From positions 7,916,221-7,980,220 of the forward strand of contig NZ_KQ976354.1 in NCBI RefSeq assembly GCF_000346485.2: a stretch of 64,000 bases of DNA, in the 5' to 3' direction. How positions within the stretch are numbered: position 1 is the first letter of the stretch; each line of letters opens with the position of its first letter. This stretch comes from Scytonema hofmannii PCC 7110 (GTDB lineage: Bacteria; Cyanobacteriota; Cyanobacteriia; Cyanobacteriales; Nostocaceae). The notes beneath the pieces are model-generated. The model worked only from the letters and a program-made list of their open reading frames with translations. It did no database searches and was not told where the DNA came from. A program made the position numbers and the translations under genes. Shown piece after piece: positions 8,234 through 16,328 of this stretch.

Positions 8234-8641
8234 TTAGCTTTTTGGCTTATCTTGAGACTGGATGTATTGCTTGACTATTTCTAATGGAGCGCCGCCACCG
8301 GAAACGGCACAATAGGAGTCGCTCCAAAATTTGTCTTTCCAGTAATATTTATCGATAATTTCTTTGAACTCACTCCTGACAATACGACTCGAAGCAGATT
8401 TCATAGAACCGATGAGAGAGGAGAGATTATTGTCAGGGTGAAGATCCAATAGCAGGTGAACGTGGTCTGATTCACCATTAAATTCTTTGAGCATACACTT
8501 ATTTTTTTCGCAAACTCTGGTCAGTGTGTTGCGGATAGATGCTAGCATTGCCTCATTAATAATCTTGTGACGGTACTTAGTAACAAAAACTATGTGTAAC
8601 TGAATGTTAAAAATAGCGTGTGAGCCTTTACGCATAAACAT
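8234..8641 (-). CDS. tnpA: IS200/IS605 transposase TnpA (Y1 HUH)
   Basis: This 135-residue Y1 transposase has the HUH motif in DHVHLLLDLHP (near residue 60) and the nucleophilic Tyr in IVKQYIQSQ (near 127). HIVFVTKYR near residue 17 is the family signature strand. These enzymes move single-stranded DNA by hairpin recognition. Length and motifs are normal, so it may be active. The tnpB start lies about 50 bases away on the other strand. Confidence 0.93.
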   Translation of the reverse strand: MFMRKGSHAIFNIQLHIVFVTKYRHKIINEAMLASIRNTLTRVCEKNKCMLKEFNGESDHVHLLLDLHPDNNLSSLIGSMKSASSRIVRSEFKEIIDKYYWKDKFWSDSYCAVSGGGAPLEIVKQYIQSQDKPKS

Positions 8642-8692
8642 TAAGCTGTGATATACTAAATGTAGTTTAATTTAAATATGGGAGTTTAGCAC

Positions 8693-10063
8693 TTGCCTGT
8701 AGAATATGGAGCGCAAAAAGTAAGGTTGTCTCTACCTTCAATGGAAAAGCAGCTTCTTTTATTCTTATTGGAACAAGCTAATAAATTAGCGAATTGTGCA
8801 ATTTACGCTTTGCGCCAATCAGTTATTTGGTTTGGTCGGTCAAACTTTAACTTAGAGATGGTTAAGAACGAATTACAGATCGAACTAAAAGAAAACGTGC
8901 ATTACGCTGTTTTACATTCACAAGCAGGTCAAAGTGTAATGCACAAAATAGCAGAAAACTTTTATGCTTATCAAGAAAGCCTACAGGCTTTTTACGCAGG
9001 CGAGAATCCTTTGCGCCCTAAATTACCAAGTTACAGAAAAAAAGGAGGGATGCATGAAATAACTTATCCCGAACAAGCCTTAAAAAAGAAATATGACGAA
9101 AATGCATGTCCATTATTAGGATTTCCCTTGGGATGGGATATCAAGAAACTATATGGCGAAGATATGCACCAAATCGATTATATTTGGATGCCATATCCAA
9201 CCAATATCAAAAATTCTCAGGATATAGTTGAAGTCACTATCTCACCACAAAATGGAGACATATACGCAATTTTTGTGTATAAAGTTTCTACTAGCATTAA
9301 ACCAGAACTCAATAAGGAATTAGCGTTAGGTATTGACCACGGTGTAAATAATTGGCTGACTTGTTTGCCAAATACTGGCGAAAAAGGATTTATTATTGAT
9401 GGCAAACAACTGAAAAGTTTGAATCAATTTTATCACAAGCAAGTTGCTAACTATAAGGAAGGGAAATCAGAGGGATTTTGGAACAGTCACTTAGATAGAT
9501 TAACTGGTAAGCGCAATCGACAAATGCATGACGCTACCAATAAAGCGGCTAGATACATAATTAACTATTGCCTATCAAAAAGGATTGGTAACATTGTATT
9601 TGGTTGGAATAAAGGGCAGTCTCAAAACATGGAGATGGGTCGCCAAAACAATCAAAGTTTTGCTGGCATCCCTACAGGTAAACTTAAAGAACGACTCAAA
9701 CAATTATGCAATTTTCACGGAATTATTTTTCATGAGACTGAGGAGAGTTACACTTCTCGCTCCTCATTTTTCGACAACGATGACCTTCACGTATTTGGTG
9801 AAAGACCCGAAAGTTGGAAGGCTAGTGGTAAAAGAATAACTAGGGGAATGTATATCACTGGTAAAAAGCATTCTATCTCAGCTGACGCAAACGGCGCTTG
9901 TAATATTCTCAAAAAAATTGCTTCAAAAATTGAAATTAGCCTAGATAACATTACCATAAATTGCTGCCAGTTTTTAGACAGGGTTTATTTGTGGAAACGC
10001 TCTAAATCTCAAAAAAACGTAAAAGTACAGCAGCTTGCTGCCAAGGCAATAGGAGCGCATTGA
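8693..10063 (+). CDS. tnpB: TnpB of the IS200/IS605 element
   Basis: This 456-residue protein appears to start with TTG at 8693, after a GGGAG signal. RuvC-I is LALGIDHGVNNWLT and RuvC-III is ISADANGACNILKK. The RuvC-II region reads NIVFGWNKGQ followed by ETEESYTSRSSF, the arrangement of a TnpB branch common in cyanobacteria, where the usual xxExL motif is not obvious. No CxxC pair is seen in the zinc-ribbon region. Related TnpB proteins are RNA-guided nucleases that favour element retention. Confidence 0.88.
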   Translation: MPVEYGAQKVRLSLPSMEKQLLLFLLEQANKLANCAIYALRQSVIWFGRSNFNLEMVKNELQIELKENVHYAVLHSQAGQSVMHKIAENFYAYQESLQAFYAGENPLRPKLPSYRKKGGMHEITYPEQALKKKYDENACPLLGFPLGWDIKKLYGEDMHQIDYIWMPYPTNIKNSQDIVEVTISPQNGDIYAIFVYKVSTSIKPELNKELALGIDHGVNNWLTCLPNTGEKGFIIDGKQLKSLNQFYHKQVANYKEGKSEGFWNSHLDRLTGKRNRQMHDATNKAARYIINYCLSKRIGNIVFGWNKGQSQNMEMGRQNNQSFAGIPTGKLKERLKQLCNFHGIIFHETEESYTSRSSFFDNDDLHVFGERPESWKASGKRITRGMYITGKKHSISADANGACNILKKIASKIEISLDNITINCCQFLDRVYLWKRSKSQKNVKVQQLAAKAIGAH

Positions 10064-10145
10064 ACACGCTCACTAATACAGAATCCCTGTCTTCAGCCGT
10101 TCGCGTAGCGTGCCGTTAGGCATAGGCAAGACAGGGTTGTTCAAT
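10059..10145 (+). ncRNA. Right-end palindrome and candidate guide-RNA scaffold, with inserted repeat
   Basis: ATTGAAC (10059-10065) pairs with GTTCAAT (10139-10145), and CCCTGTCTT (10085-10093) pairs with AAGACAGGG (10128-10136). The loop between the inner arms holds a dispersed Nostocales repeat (about 10094-10127, with TTCGCGTAGCGTGCC). The right end of such elements normally carries a hairpin used by TnpA and the scaffold of the TnpB guide RNA. Confidence 0.55.
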
Positions 10146-10163
10146 TTGTGGAGTTTGGTTTCG

Positions 10164-11054
10164 TTATCCGAGCATGTATTCATCTGACACTGCTCGCCGT
10201 CTGAACGGGAGTAAAGTTCTTCCTTTAACATGCCGTGCTAGCCAATCTTCCAAGTCAGCTAACATTTCCTGATAATCGAGATCCCGATGAATGGCATGAC
10301 GGCTTTGAGGATATTCGTAACGCTCTTTATCTGGAAAGCTAATCTTTTCAAAGAAAACACGACTGCCTTCGGGAAGAGCGACTCGATCGGCTCCACCATG
10401 AAGAATCAATATTGGTACAGCTAAATCATTTGCATGGGATTGAATCCAAGCGATCGCGCTTAAAAACTCTGTCGCCAGACGTGCGCTTCCCCAAGAATGC
10501 ATGAGTCGATCTTGAGTGAAAGTCGCTAGCACGTTCTGATCGCGTGAAACTGTAGCGCCAGCAAAACCAGTATTGAGTGCAAAGCGTGGCATCACCTGTG
10601 AGAGTGTGCGCCCCAAGGTCAACTTGACCGGCGAAACACCAACCCGTCCCAAAGGTGGAGCCATTGCGATCGCACCCTGTACTGCGGTTGGAAAGCGTAG
10701 TACATAGTCTAAAACGATGGCTCCTCCCAGACTGTGACCTAAGAGAAAGCGTGGGCATCCTGGATGTTGTACCTCAATCAATTTCAAGAAGGCTTTAAGA
10801 TCTTCTCGAAACTCAGACCACGTATTGATATGTCCTCGTTGACCTTGTGAGCGTCCATGTCCACGCAAATCCAACCCATAGACAGCGTATCCAGATCCGA
10901 CGAGATGCTCAACTACGTTGCTAAACAAACCACTATGACTTCCTAATCCATGTATAATCAGTACTATTGCACAAGAATTACCGAGTGGATGCCAGCTTTG
11001 GTAATAGAGTTTCAGTCCTCTAAATCCTTTGAGGCTCCCTGAGCGATGTTCCAT
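10164..11054 (-). CDS. Alpha/beta hydrolase, monoacylglycerol-lipase-like
   Basis: This 296-residue protein matches the serine aminopeptidase S33/lysophospholipase group. The oxyanion segment is IIHGLGSHS (near residue 34), the nucleophile elbow GHSLGG (near 105), the acid in LHGGADRVALPEG (near 222) and the His in SRHAIHRD (near 250). RGHGRSQGQRGH is typical of monoacylglycerol lipase-like enzymes. No signal peptide is seen. It converges on the IS element. Confidence 0.85.
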   Translation of the reverse strand: MEHRSGSLKGFRGLKLYYQSWHPLGNSCAIVLIIHGLGSHSGLFSNVVEHLVGSGYAVYGLDLRGHGRSQGQRGHINTWSEFREDLKAFLKLIEVQHPGCPRFLLGHSLGGAIVLDYVLRFPTAVQGAIAMAPPLGRVGVSPVKLTLGRTLSQVMPRFALNTGFAGATVSRDQNVLATFTQDRLMHSWGSARLATEFLSAIAWIQSHANDLAVPILILHGGADRVALPEGSRVFFEKISFPDKERYEYPQSRHAIHRDLDYQEMLADLEDWLARHVKGRTLLPFRRRAVSDEYMLG

Positions 11055-11328
11055 TGTTAAAATCTCTGCTTACAATTATTGCTTTTGGCATTATTGAATC
11101 ACAGATGCTTTAACATTGCTGGTAAAGTTGATTACTAAAGCTTAAAAGTTGAATTTTTGTTTAAGTAAAGCAGTCCATCTGTCTGCACCTTCAACATATA
11201 CCTGCGTCAAAAAGCTAGAAGAAGCATTTATCTGCATTGACAATTTTAAAAACTTGACTAAATACATAGAAAAACCGTAATATTAATTTTACTTATAAAT
11301 ATTCATCCTTTTAGTAAGGAGATAGACA

Positions 11329-12265
11329 GTGAGTAACGCAACACTTAAACTCAAGAAGGTCAGGAATGAGATCGGTGGGACAGTGTTCTCGCTGCCGTAC
11401 TACGTGGCTCGCGATCGGGGCTACTTCGCCGACGAGGGAATTGAGATTGAGTTCGTCAAGCGTAACTCTAACAACCGCACGCCTGAGATCTCGCTGATTG
11501 ACGATCATCGGCAGGTAAGCTCTTTCGGCAGTCATTCGCTATTTGAGCAAGGCGAGAGCATCCTCTACCGTGCTTGCGAGTGGGGACAAGTACGGCGCAC
11601 GTATGACAGATCTTGTGGCGGTCAAGTCGTTGCCAAACGTGCTGCTATTGCAAGCCAAGCAATCGTCGTGCGACCCGACTCACCGTATAACATCCCGCAA
11701 GACTTGGCAAACGTGCCAGTTGGCGTGAACTTTCACCACGGTTCCCACTACATCGCTATCCAAATCCTTGAAGGTTTCCTCTCCAAGGAAGAGATCGAAG
11801 TGGTGCATATTGATGGCGGCGGTGAAGGCAAGCGCTTCAACCGCTTCGTGGCACTGCGTGACGGTCTCGTCAATGCGGTTGCGGTTATGGAGCCGTGGAT
11901 TACGGTGGCAGAAAAGCTCGGCTACAAGATCATCGCCGAGGCGCACTACGTGGGTCTGGAAATCGGCAGTCCCGAACTGGATGAGGAAACATTTGCGGCG
12001 ATCATATAGAGCGATCCGTCGAGCAGTAAAGGATCTACAGGACGACCCGCTCCGGTACGTGAAGTACCTGATCGATGACGTATCCGAAGATATTGTGCAT
12101 CTCGAACCTTCGGACTTCCATCGCAATCGGTTGCGCTACGCAGACCCAGCACCGTACTCTGAGGTCGATTTTCGCCGCACCTATAACTGGATGGTGAAGT
12201 GGGGACTCATCGCTCCCGATGCCACCTTCAAGCAGATTGTCGATAACCGAATTGTCAAGTTTTGA
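11329..12265 (+). pseudogene. NitT/TauT-type ABC substrate-binding protein, frameshifted
   Basis: From a GTG at 11329 (after TAAGGAG) the frame gives IGGTVFSLPYYVARDRGYFA, AIVVRPDSPYNIPQDL and VNFHHGSHYIAIQILEGF, a periplasmic-binding fold, but lacks a signal peptide. It stops at TAG 12007-12009 after EETFAAII; the +1 frame goes on YRAIRRAVKDLQDDP to 12265. One extra base near 12001-12006 would explain this. The sequence is much richer in GC than its surroundings, which hints at recent acquisition. Confidence 0.75.
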
Positions 12266-12271
12266 TGAGCG

Positions 12272-12625
12272 ATGCATAAATCGATGCGAACGTGGGATCG
12301 CCCAATCGGGGTGATCATCACTTTCCAGAAGCCTGATGCAGTTAAGAGATTGGTCGTAGTGGCAAATCGCACTTTCACATATATGCATCAAACCTCACCC
12401 GAACAAATCCTTAAGGTGGTTGGAAAACGTTTTGATAATGCCAATTTAGATGCTATTATCACAGGTCTTTGCACCGAACTCAAGCGATCGGTTCCCAAGA
12501 ATGCCTCCATTAGTCAAACAGCATATCTTGCAGACCAGCGAGTATTCTTAGATACAGGAATTATTAAAAAATTAGTTCCATATTCTCAAGGAGTCTTTGA
12601 CACATATTCAGGTCGTCGTGCTTAA
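12272..12625 (+). pseudogene. C-terminal part of a second ABC substrate-binding protein
   Basis: From about residue 27 the frame (LVVVANRTFTYMHQTSPEQI, later LDTGIIKKLVPYSQ) matches the C-terminal lobe of NitT/TauT-type binding proteins. The first 26 codons look like unrelated DNA, and the N-terminal lobe and signal peptide are missing. It ends 17 bases before the ATPase gene, with AAGGAG between, so it was probably the binding protein native to this ABC operon. Confidence 0.6.
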
Positions 12626-12642
12626 GGAGAATAATATTAATT

Positions 12643-13416
12643 ATGTCAACTCCTATAATTGCTACCCAACATCTCTCCATTTCTTATTGGAGTCAGAATA
12701 AGCGAATTGAAGCATTACAAGATATTAGCTTGACCATAAATGCTGGTGAATTTGTCACACTTATTGGATCAAGTGGCTGCGGAAAGAGCACGTTACTTAA
12801 TGCGATCGCAGGGTTAGTTAGTCCTAGTGCGCATATAGAAGGCACTTTCAATACTAGTGGTATCAAAGAAATTGGTTACCTGTTCCAAAAGCAAACCTTG
12901 TTGCCTTGGCACATCGTGGTAGATAACGTCACTGCTCCTCTAGAAATTCGTGGTGTACCCCGAACTGAAGGACGGAAAAAAGCTTTGGTACTGTTGGCAA
13001 AATATGGCTTGTACGGTTTTGAACACAACTTTCCTAAAGAACTGTCAGGTGGGATGCAGCAGCGCGTGTTGCTAATTCGGACGCTCATTTATGAACCCGA
13101 TGTTGTGTTACTTGACGAACCTCTCAGTAGTCTTGATGCTCAAACACGCGCTCTGTTACAGGATGAATTACTCCGATTATGGCGCGATACGGGATGCACC
13201 TTTGTTCTAGTAACTCACGACCTTGATGAAGCGATCGCACTTTCTCAACGAGTCTTTTTACTAAGTGCTCGTCCCGGCAGAATTGTGAAGAAATTTAAGA
13301 TTGATTTGCCAACAGAACGTTCCGCGCTCACGATTCGTACCGATCCAAAATTTCAGAAAATCCAGCGTGAGATGTGGTCAGAGTTAACTACACAGGTATT
13401 ACAACAGCAAAATTGA
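12643..13416 (+). CDS. ssuB: ABC transporter ATPase, sulfonate/nitrate/taurine type
   Basis: This 257-residue protein has Walker A GSSGCGKST (about 43-51), Q-loop YLFQKQTLLPW, signature LSGGMQQRV (about 131-139), Walker B VVLLDEPLSSLDA and the His-loop VTHDLDEA. The LLPW and LDEAI forms fit SsuB/TauB/NrtD ATPases. It is intact although its permease and binding proteins are broken, so it may be idle or may serve another permease. The symbol is tentative. Confidence 0.85.
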   Translation: MSTPIIATQHLSISYWSQNKRIEALQDISLTINAGEFVTLIGSSGCGKSTLLNAIAGLVSPSAHIEGTFNTSGIKEIGYLFQKQTLLPWHIVVDNVTAPLEIRGVPRTEGRKKALVLLAKYGLYGFEHNFPKELSGGMQQRVLLIRTLIYEPDVVLLDEPLSSLDAQTRALLQDELLRLWRDTGCTFVLVTHDLDEAIALSQRVFLLSARPGRIVKKFKIDLPTERSALTIRTDPKFQKIQREMWSELTTQVLQQQN

Positions 13417-13449
13417 GGATTCGCACTATTTAAAACTTAATAAGAATGA

Positions 13450-13698
13450 CAAGCGCCCTTTCTCATTATTTGGTTTGGTATTGGATTACTCTCCAAAGTC
13501 TTGCTAGCAGCTTTGGCAGCTTTTTTCCCCATCTTTTTTACAACTTATCAAGGACTCCAGAACATCGATCGCGAATTAGTTTCTGCTTTTCAGGTGATGG
13601 GTGCCAATCGATGGCAGATGTTGCATATGGTTATACTGTCTTCAGTTCTCAGTTGGGTAATTGCGGGGATTCGCACAAGTTTAGGTATGGCTTTAGTA
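13450..13698 (+). pseudogene. ABC permease, middle part, left of the IS insertion
   Basis: The frame APFLIIWFGIGLLSKV, FFPIFFTTYQGL and GANRWQMLHMVILSSVL (the EAA loop that meets the ATPase) is a SsuC-like permease without its N-terminal half. It is cut after GMALV at 13698, where the IS1634-type element begins. The rest of the gene resumes at 15974. The missing N-terminal half points to an earlier deletion between the ATPase gene and here. Confidence 0.85.
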
Positions 13699-15967
13699 GC
13701 CCCCATTCCGCACCCGGACTGTCACAATCGGTAATTACTGGATTAAATAGCCAAATAAAGAATTTAATTATACTTTTATTTCAAAAAAACTAGGTGAGCA
13801 AGCATCAAAACTGCAATTTAACACGTCTAAGTCATTCTCAATTGTTAGCAATAAGAAAGCCATAGTTTTTTGAGCGTCTTTTATAAATAAATTTCTATGA
13901 TTATTGAAATTAATTAATGATATTACTGATAGATAAGCCTGAGAAAAAAAATATTAGATATGATGATTTAGAGCTATTGTATAGAAGAAAAAATAGCTCG
14001 GAAGTGGAGAAGTCATAAATTAAGAAAAGCAAAGAGAAGTAATTATGTGACTAATCGATAATAACGGTGGCAATAAGAGGGTAATAACTTCAAAATTAAG
14101 TCTCTTTCTTGATTCCAGTTAGAAATTTGTCTGTCCTGATGAAAGGTAACAAGGTGAATTGATTGAAAACATTGGAAGAGCCACTTTAAAGTAGGATTAT
14201 CTATGGATTTGCCTAACTGATTCTTAACAGTTAATCCTGACTCATATAAAGCTAGTCGTATTTGTCGCTGTGCTAACTTATAAACTAATAAGCATAAACC
14301 CATAATCATTGCCAATGCTTCAATTCTTTCGGGTCTTTTAAGATAAACACTATTGGCAAAAAATAATGGGTCTTTGAGAAATGCAAATCCTCGCTCACAC
14401 GACTGTTGTGCTTTATAATGGTAAATCATGGTACTATTGCCAAGCTGACTTGATTCTAAAACATTTGTCGCAATGATAAATCTTCCAGCACTTAGAGAAT
14501 CTTGATGAATTTGATTTTCATCCTTCGTAATTGTTGCGGATATTTGATAAACATCTGATGGAATTTCTGCTCCTTGTGCTTTTGGTGTTATTACAGTCAC
14601 TTGATGTTTCTCAATTTGATGATATTTGAACTTTTGGGAAAGTTTTGATAATGCTTTAACCGCATCCGCTTCACAAGCAAATTTTTCGGCAGCTAACTTC
14701 TTCAATTCGCTCCGAGCTTTTTCTTCAGCTTTCAGAATTTTTTGTGAGAGCTTACGTAAATCTACTTCTCTTCTTTCTTGGCTTTGTACAATTAACCATC
14801 TCTGTTTTATTCCGCCATAATCACTTTCAGTAGCTACAAACGAATATCCTTTTAATTCGCTTTCAATGAATTTTGATTCTGGTAGTGTTGAGACTAATGA
14901 TTGTGCTGATTTTAGGCTCAACGGCACTCTACATAACCATTTCAGTTCTGACATGAGTTGAAGATTTGCGGATGAATATAAAGCACAATCTGCCACTATT
15001 AAACTATCTAATTGGATTTGCTTTTTATACTCAACAGCTATTTCTCCAAAGTATGAAGAATCTACTCTATTTCCAGATGCTGTTTTAAAAAACAATGGTA
15101 TATCTGCATCCCCCGTACATATTAATTCTATTAAAAACTGTTTTAAATCTGGTCTATGGTCACGAGAATATCCATAGGTGATATTTATCGCCTGTTTGGA
15201 TTTTAACTGTGATTCTTCTTGGTCAGATTCGTCTTCAATTTTGAAATTTTCAAATATGACCTCTGGTAAAGGTATTTTATATTCTCCATGTACGTGGATT
15301 GATGATGAATCTAAGTGTGATGTTGTTGTCTGTATTTTAAACTTCTTGACAACATTTAAGCTAATTGCTAAAAATATTGTTTCTAATCCTTTGAGAAACA
15401 TTTTATCCATGACTCTGCCGAGCTTATCATCATTTAAATATTCGGCTTTGACTCCCTCACCTATTAAATGTTCACAAGGGATTGATTCAAAAAATTTGGG
15501 AAACATATATAAAGGTTGCGAAACAAATCCTAATCCATTTAAAATCATGGCTTTCACAACATGACCTGCACTTACCTTTTCATCTTCTTCTTTTCCCAAT
15601 ACATCATTGAGAATTTCTACTAATCCAATGGCGTCTACTATTCCTGCTACTATCCCCAAATGGTCTATATTCTGTATAGACATCTCTTCAATATTAAACA
15701 TAACAACAGAATTCTCCTTCACCATTCTGTCTCCATTCTTCTATATTTCTTCTGAGAAAACTCAAATTTTTCTATTTCTTTTATTTTCGTAACTCAATCT
15801 TCAACAGGATTGAATTTCCATTGAGAATGGGAATATATCTCTACTTCTCTTTGTTCTTAATGCTATTAATTCTTAACTATTTGATTGCACTCTACTTTTT
15901 CTTTAGTTATTTTGTACTATTTTCTTTGTGTTTTTTTGTATGTGACACTTAGGGTGCGGAAGGGGGG
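13699..15967 (-). mobile_element. IS1634-type insertion sequence in the permease gene
   Basis: The ends are imperfect inverted repeats: left GCCCCCATTCCGCACCC then CTGTCACA; right, read in reverse, CCCCCTTCCGCACCC then GTGTCACA. The target TTAGTA is duplicated at 13693-13698 and 15968-15973 (a seventh base is ambiguous). Removing the element plus one target copy restores the permease frame GMALVGALVAEYIG exactly. It carries one transposase gene on the minus strand; about 300 bases at 13735-14042 hold no gene. Confidence 0.93.
14043..15725 (-). CDS. IS1634-family DDE transposase
   Basis: This 560-residue protein starts with a DUF4277-like domain (DHLGIVAGIVDAIGLVEIL, then GHVVKAMILNGLGFVSQPLY) followed by a large DDE core with long Lys/Glu helices (about 320-370) and the C-terminal YKAQQSCERGFAFLKDPLFF segment that precedes the catalytic Glu region. 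Full length and no interruption, so possibly active. It faces against the permease it disrupts. Confidence 0.9.
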   Translation of the reverse strand: MVKENSVVMFNIEEMSIQNIDHLGIVAGIVDAIGLVEILNDVLGKEEDEKVSAGHVVKAMILNGLGFVSQPLYMFPKFFESIPCEHLIGEGVKAEYLNDDKLGRVMDKMFLKGLETIFLAISLNVVKKFKIQTTTSHLDSSSIHVHGEYKIPLPEVIFENFKIEDESDQEESQLKSKQAINITYGYSRDHRPDLKQFLIELICTGDADIPLFFKTASGNRVDSSYFGEIAVEYKKQIQLDSLIVADCALYSSANLQLMSELKWLCRVPLSLKSAQSLVSTLPESKFIESELKGYSFVATESDYGGIKQRWLIVQSQERREVDLRKLSQKILKAEEKARSELKKLAAEKFACEADAVKALSKLSQKFKYHQIEKHQVTVITPKAQGAEIPSDVYQISATITKDENQIHQDSLSAGRFIIATNVLESSQLGNSTMIYHYKAQQSCERGFAFLKDPLFFANSVYLKRPERIEALAMIMGLCLLVYKLAQRQIRLALYESGLTVKNQLGKSIDNPTLKWLFQCFQSIHLVTFHQDRQISNWNQERDLILKLLPSYCHRYYRLVT

Positions 15968-15973
15968 TTAGTA

Positions 15974-16171
15974 GGGGCGCTTGTAGCTGAGTATATCGGT
16001 TCAACTCAGGGGTTAGGCTATCTCTTGATGGCAGCACAAGGAACTTTGAATGTTGATAAAGCTTGGGCAATACTGGTGGTATTGGCATCCTTAAGCGTTT
16101 TCCTCGATTGGGGCATTCGTGCTTTAGAATCCTACGTTTTACGCTGGCGATCCAACCCTGGAGAACTATAG
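15974..16171 (+). pseudogene. ABC permease, C-terminal part, right of the IS insertion
   Basis: The frame GALVAEYIGSTQGLGYLL, then VVLASLSVFLDWGIRALES, is the C-terminal end of a SsuC/TauC-like permease and stops at TAG 16169-16171. It joins the 13450-13698 fragment when the IS is removed. Confidence 0.88.
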
Positions 16172-16328
16172 TTTAAATACCCCTAAACTAGGGTTAATCA
16201 GTTCTGCTTAGGAACTGAACATCAAACTTATTGAATTTTGAGAGTAAGTAGGTTTGAGTAAGTTTTAGAGAGCAGATTCAAATATAACTGGCAAAGGAAA
16301 ATCTCGGCAATGCCTTTGCCTTGTACTC

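Larger units (their letters stand above)
8100..10145 (+). mobile_element. IS200/IS605-type insertion sequence with divergent tnpA and tnpB
   Basis: The element comprises a left region with hairpins, tnpA on the minus strand, tnpB on the plus strand, and a right end with a palindrome closed by TTCAAT (10140-10145). No terminal inverted repeats or target duplications are expected in this family. The left boundary is approximate; it lies between the hydroxylase stop (8062) and the hairpin at 8150. Confidence 0.7.

Noticed and set aside
8693-10063. TnpB of the IS200/IS605 element as a nuclease-dead variant because RuvC-II lacks xxExL
   Set aside because: The motif layout is shared by a large cyanobacterial TnpB branch and a Glu lies close by, so loss of activity cannot be claimed.
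12035-12391. Minus-strand frames over the GC-rich binding protein
   Set aside because: Long frames on the opposite strand are a side effect of its high GC content.
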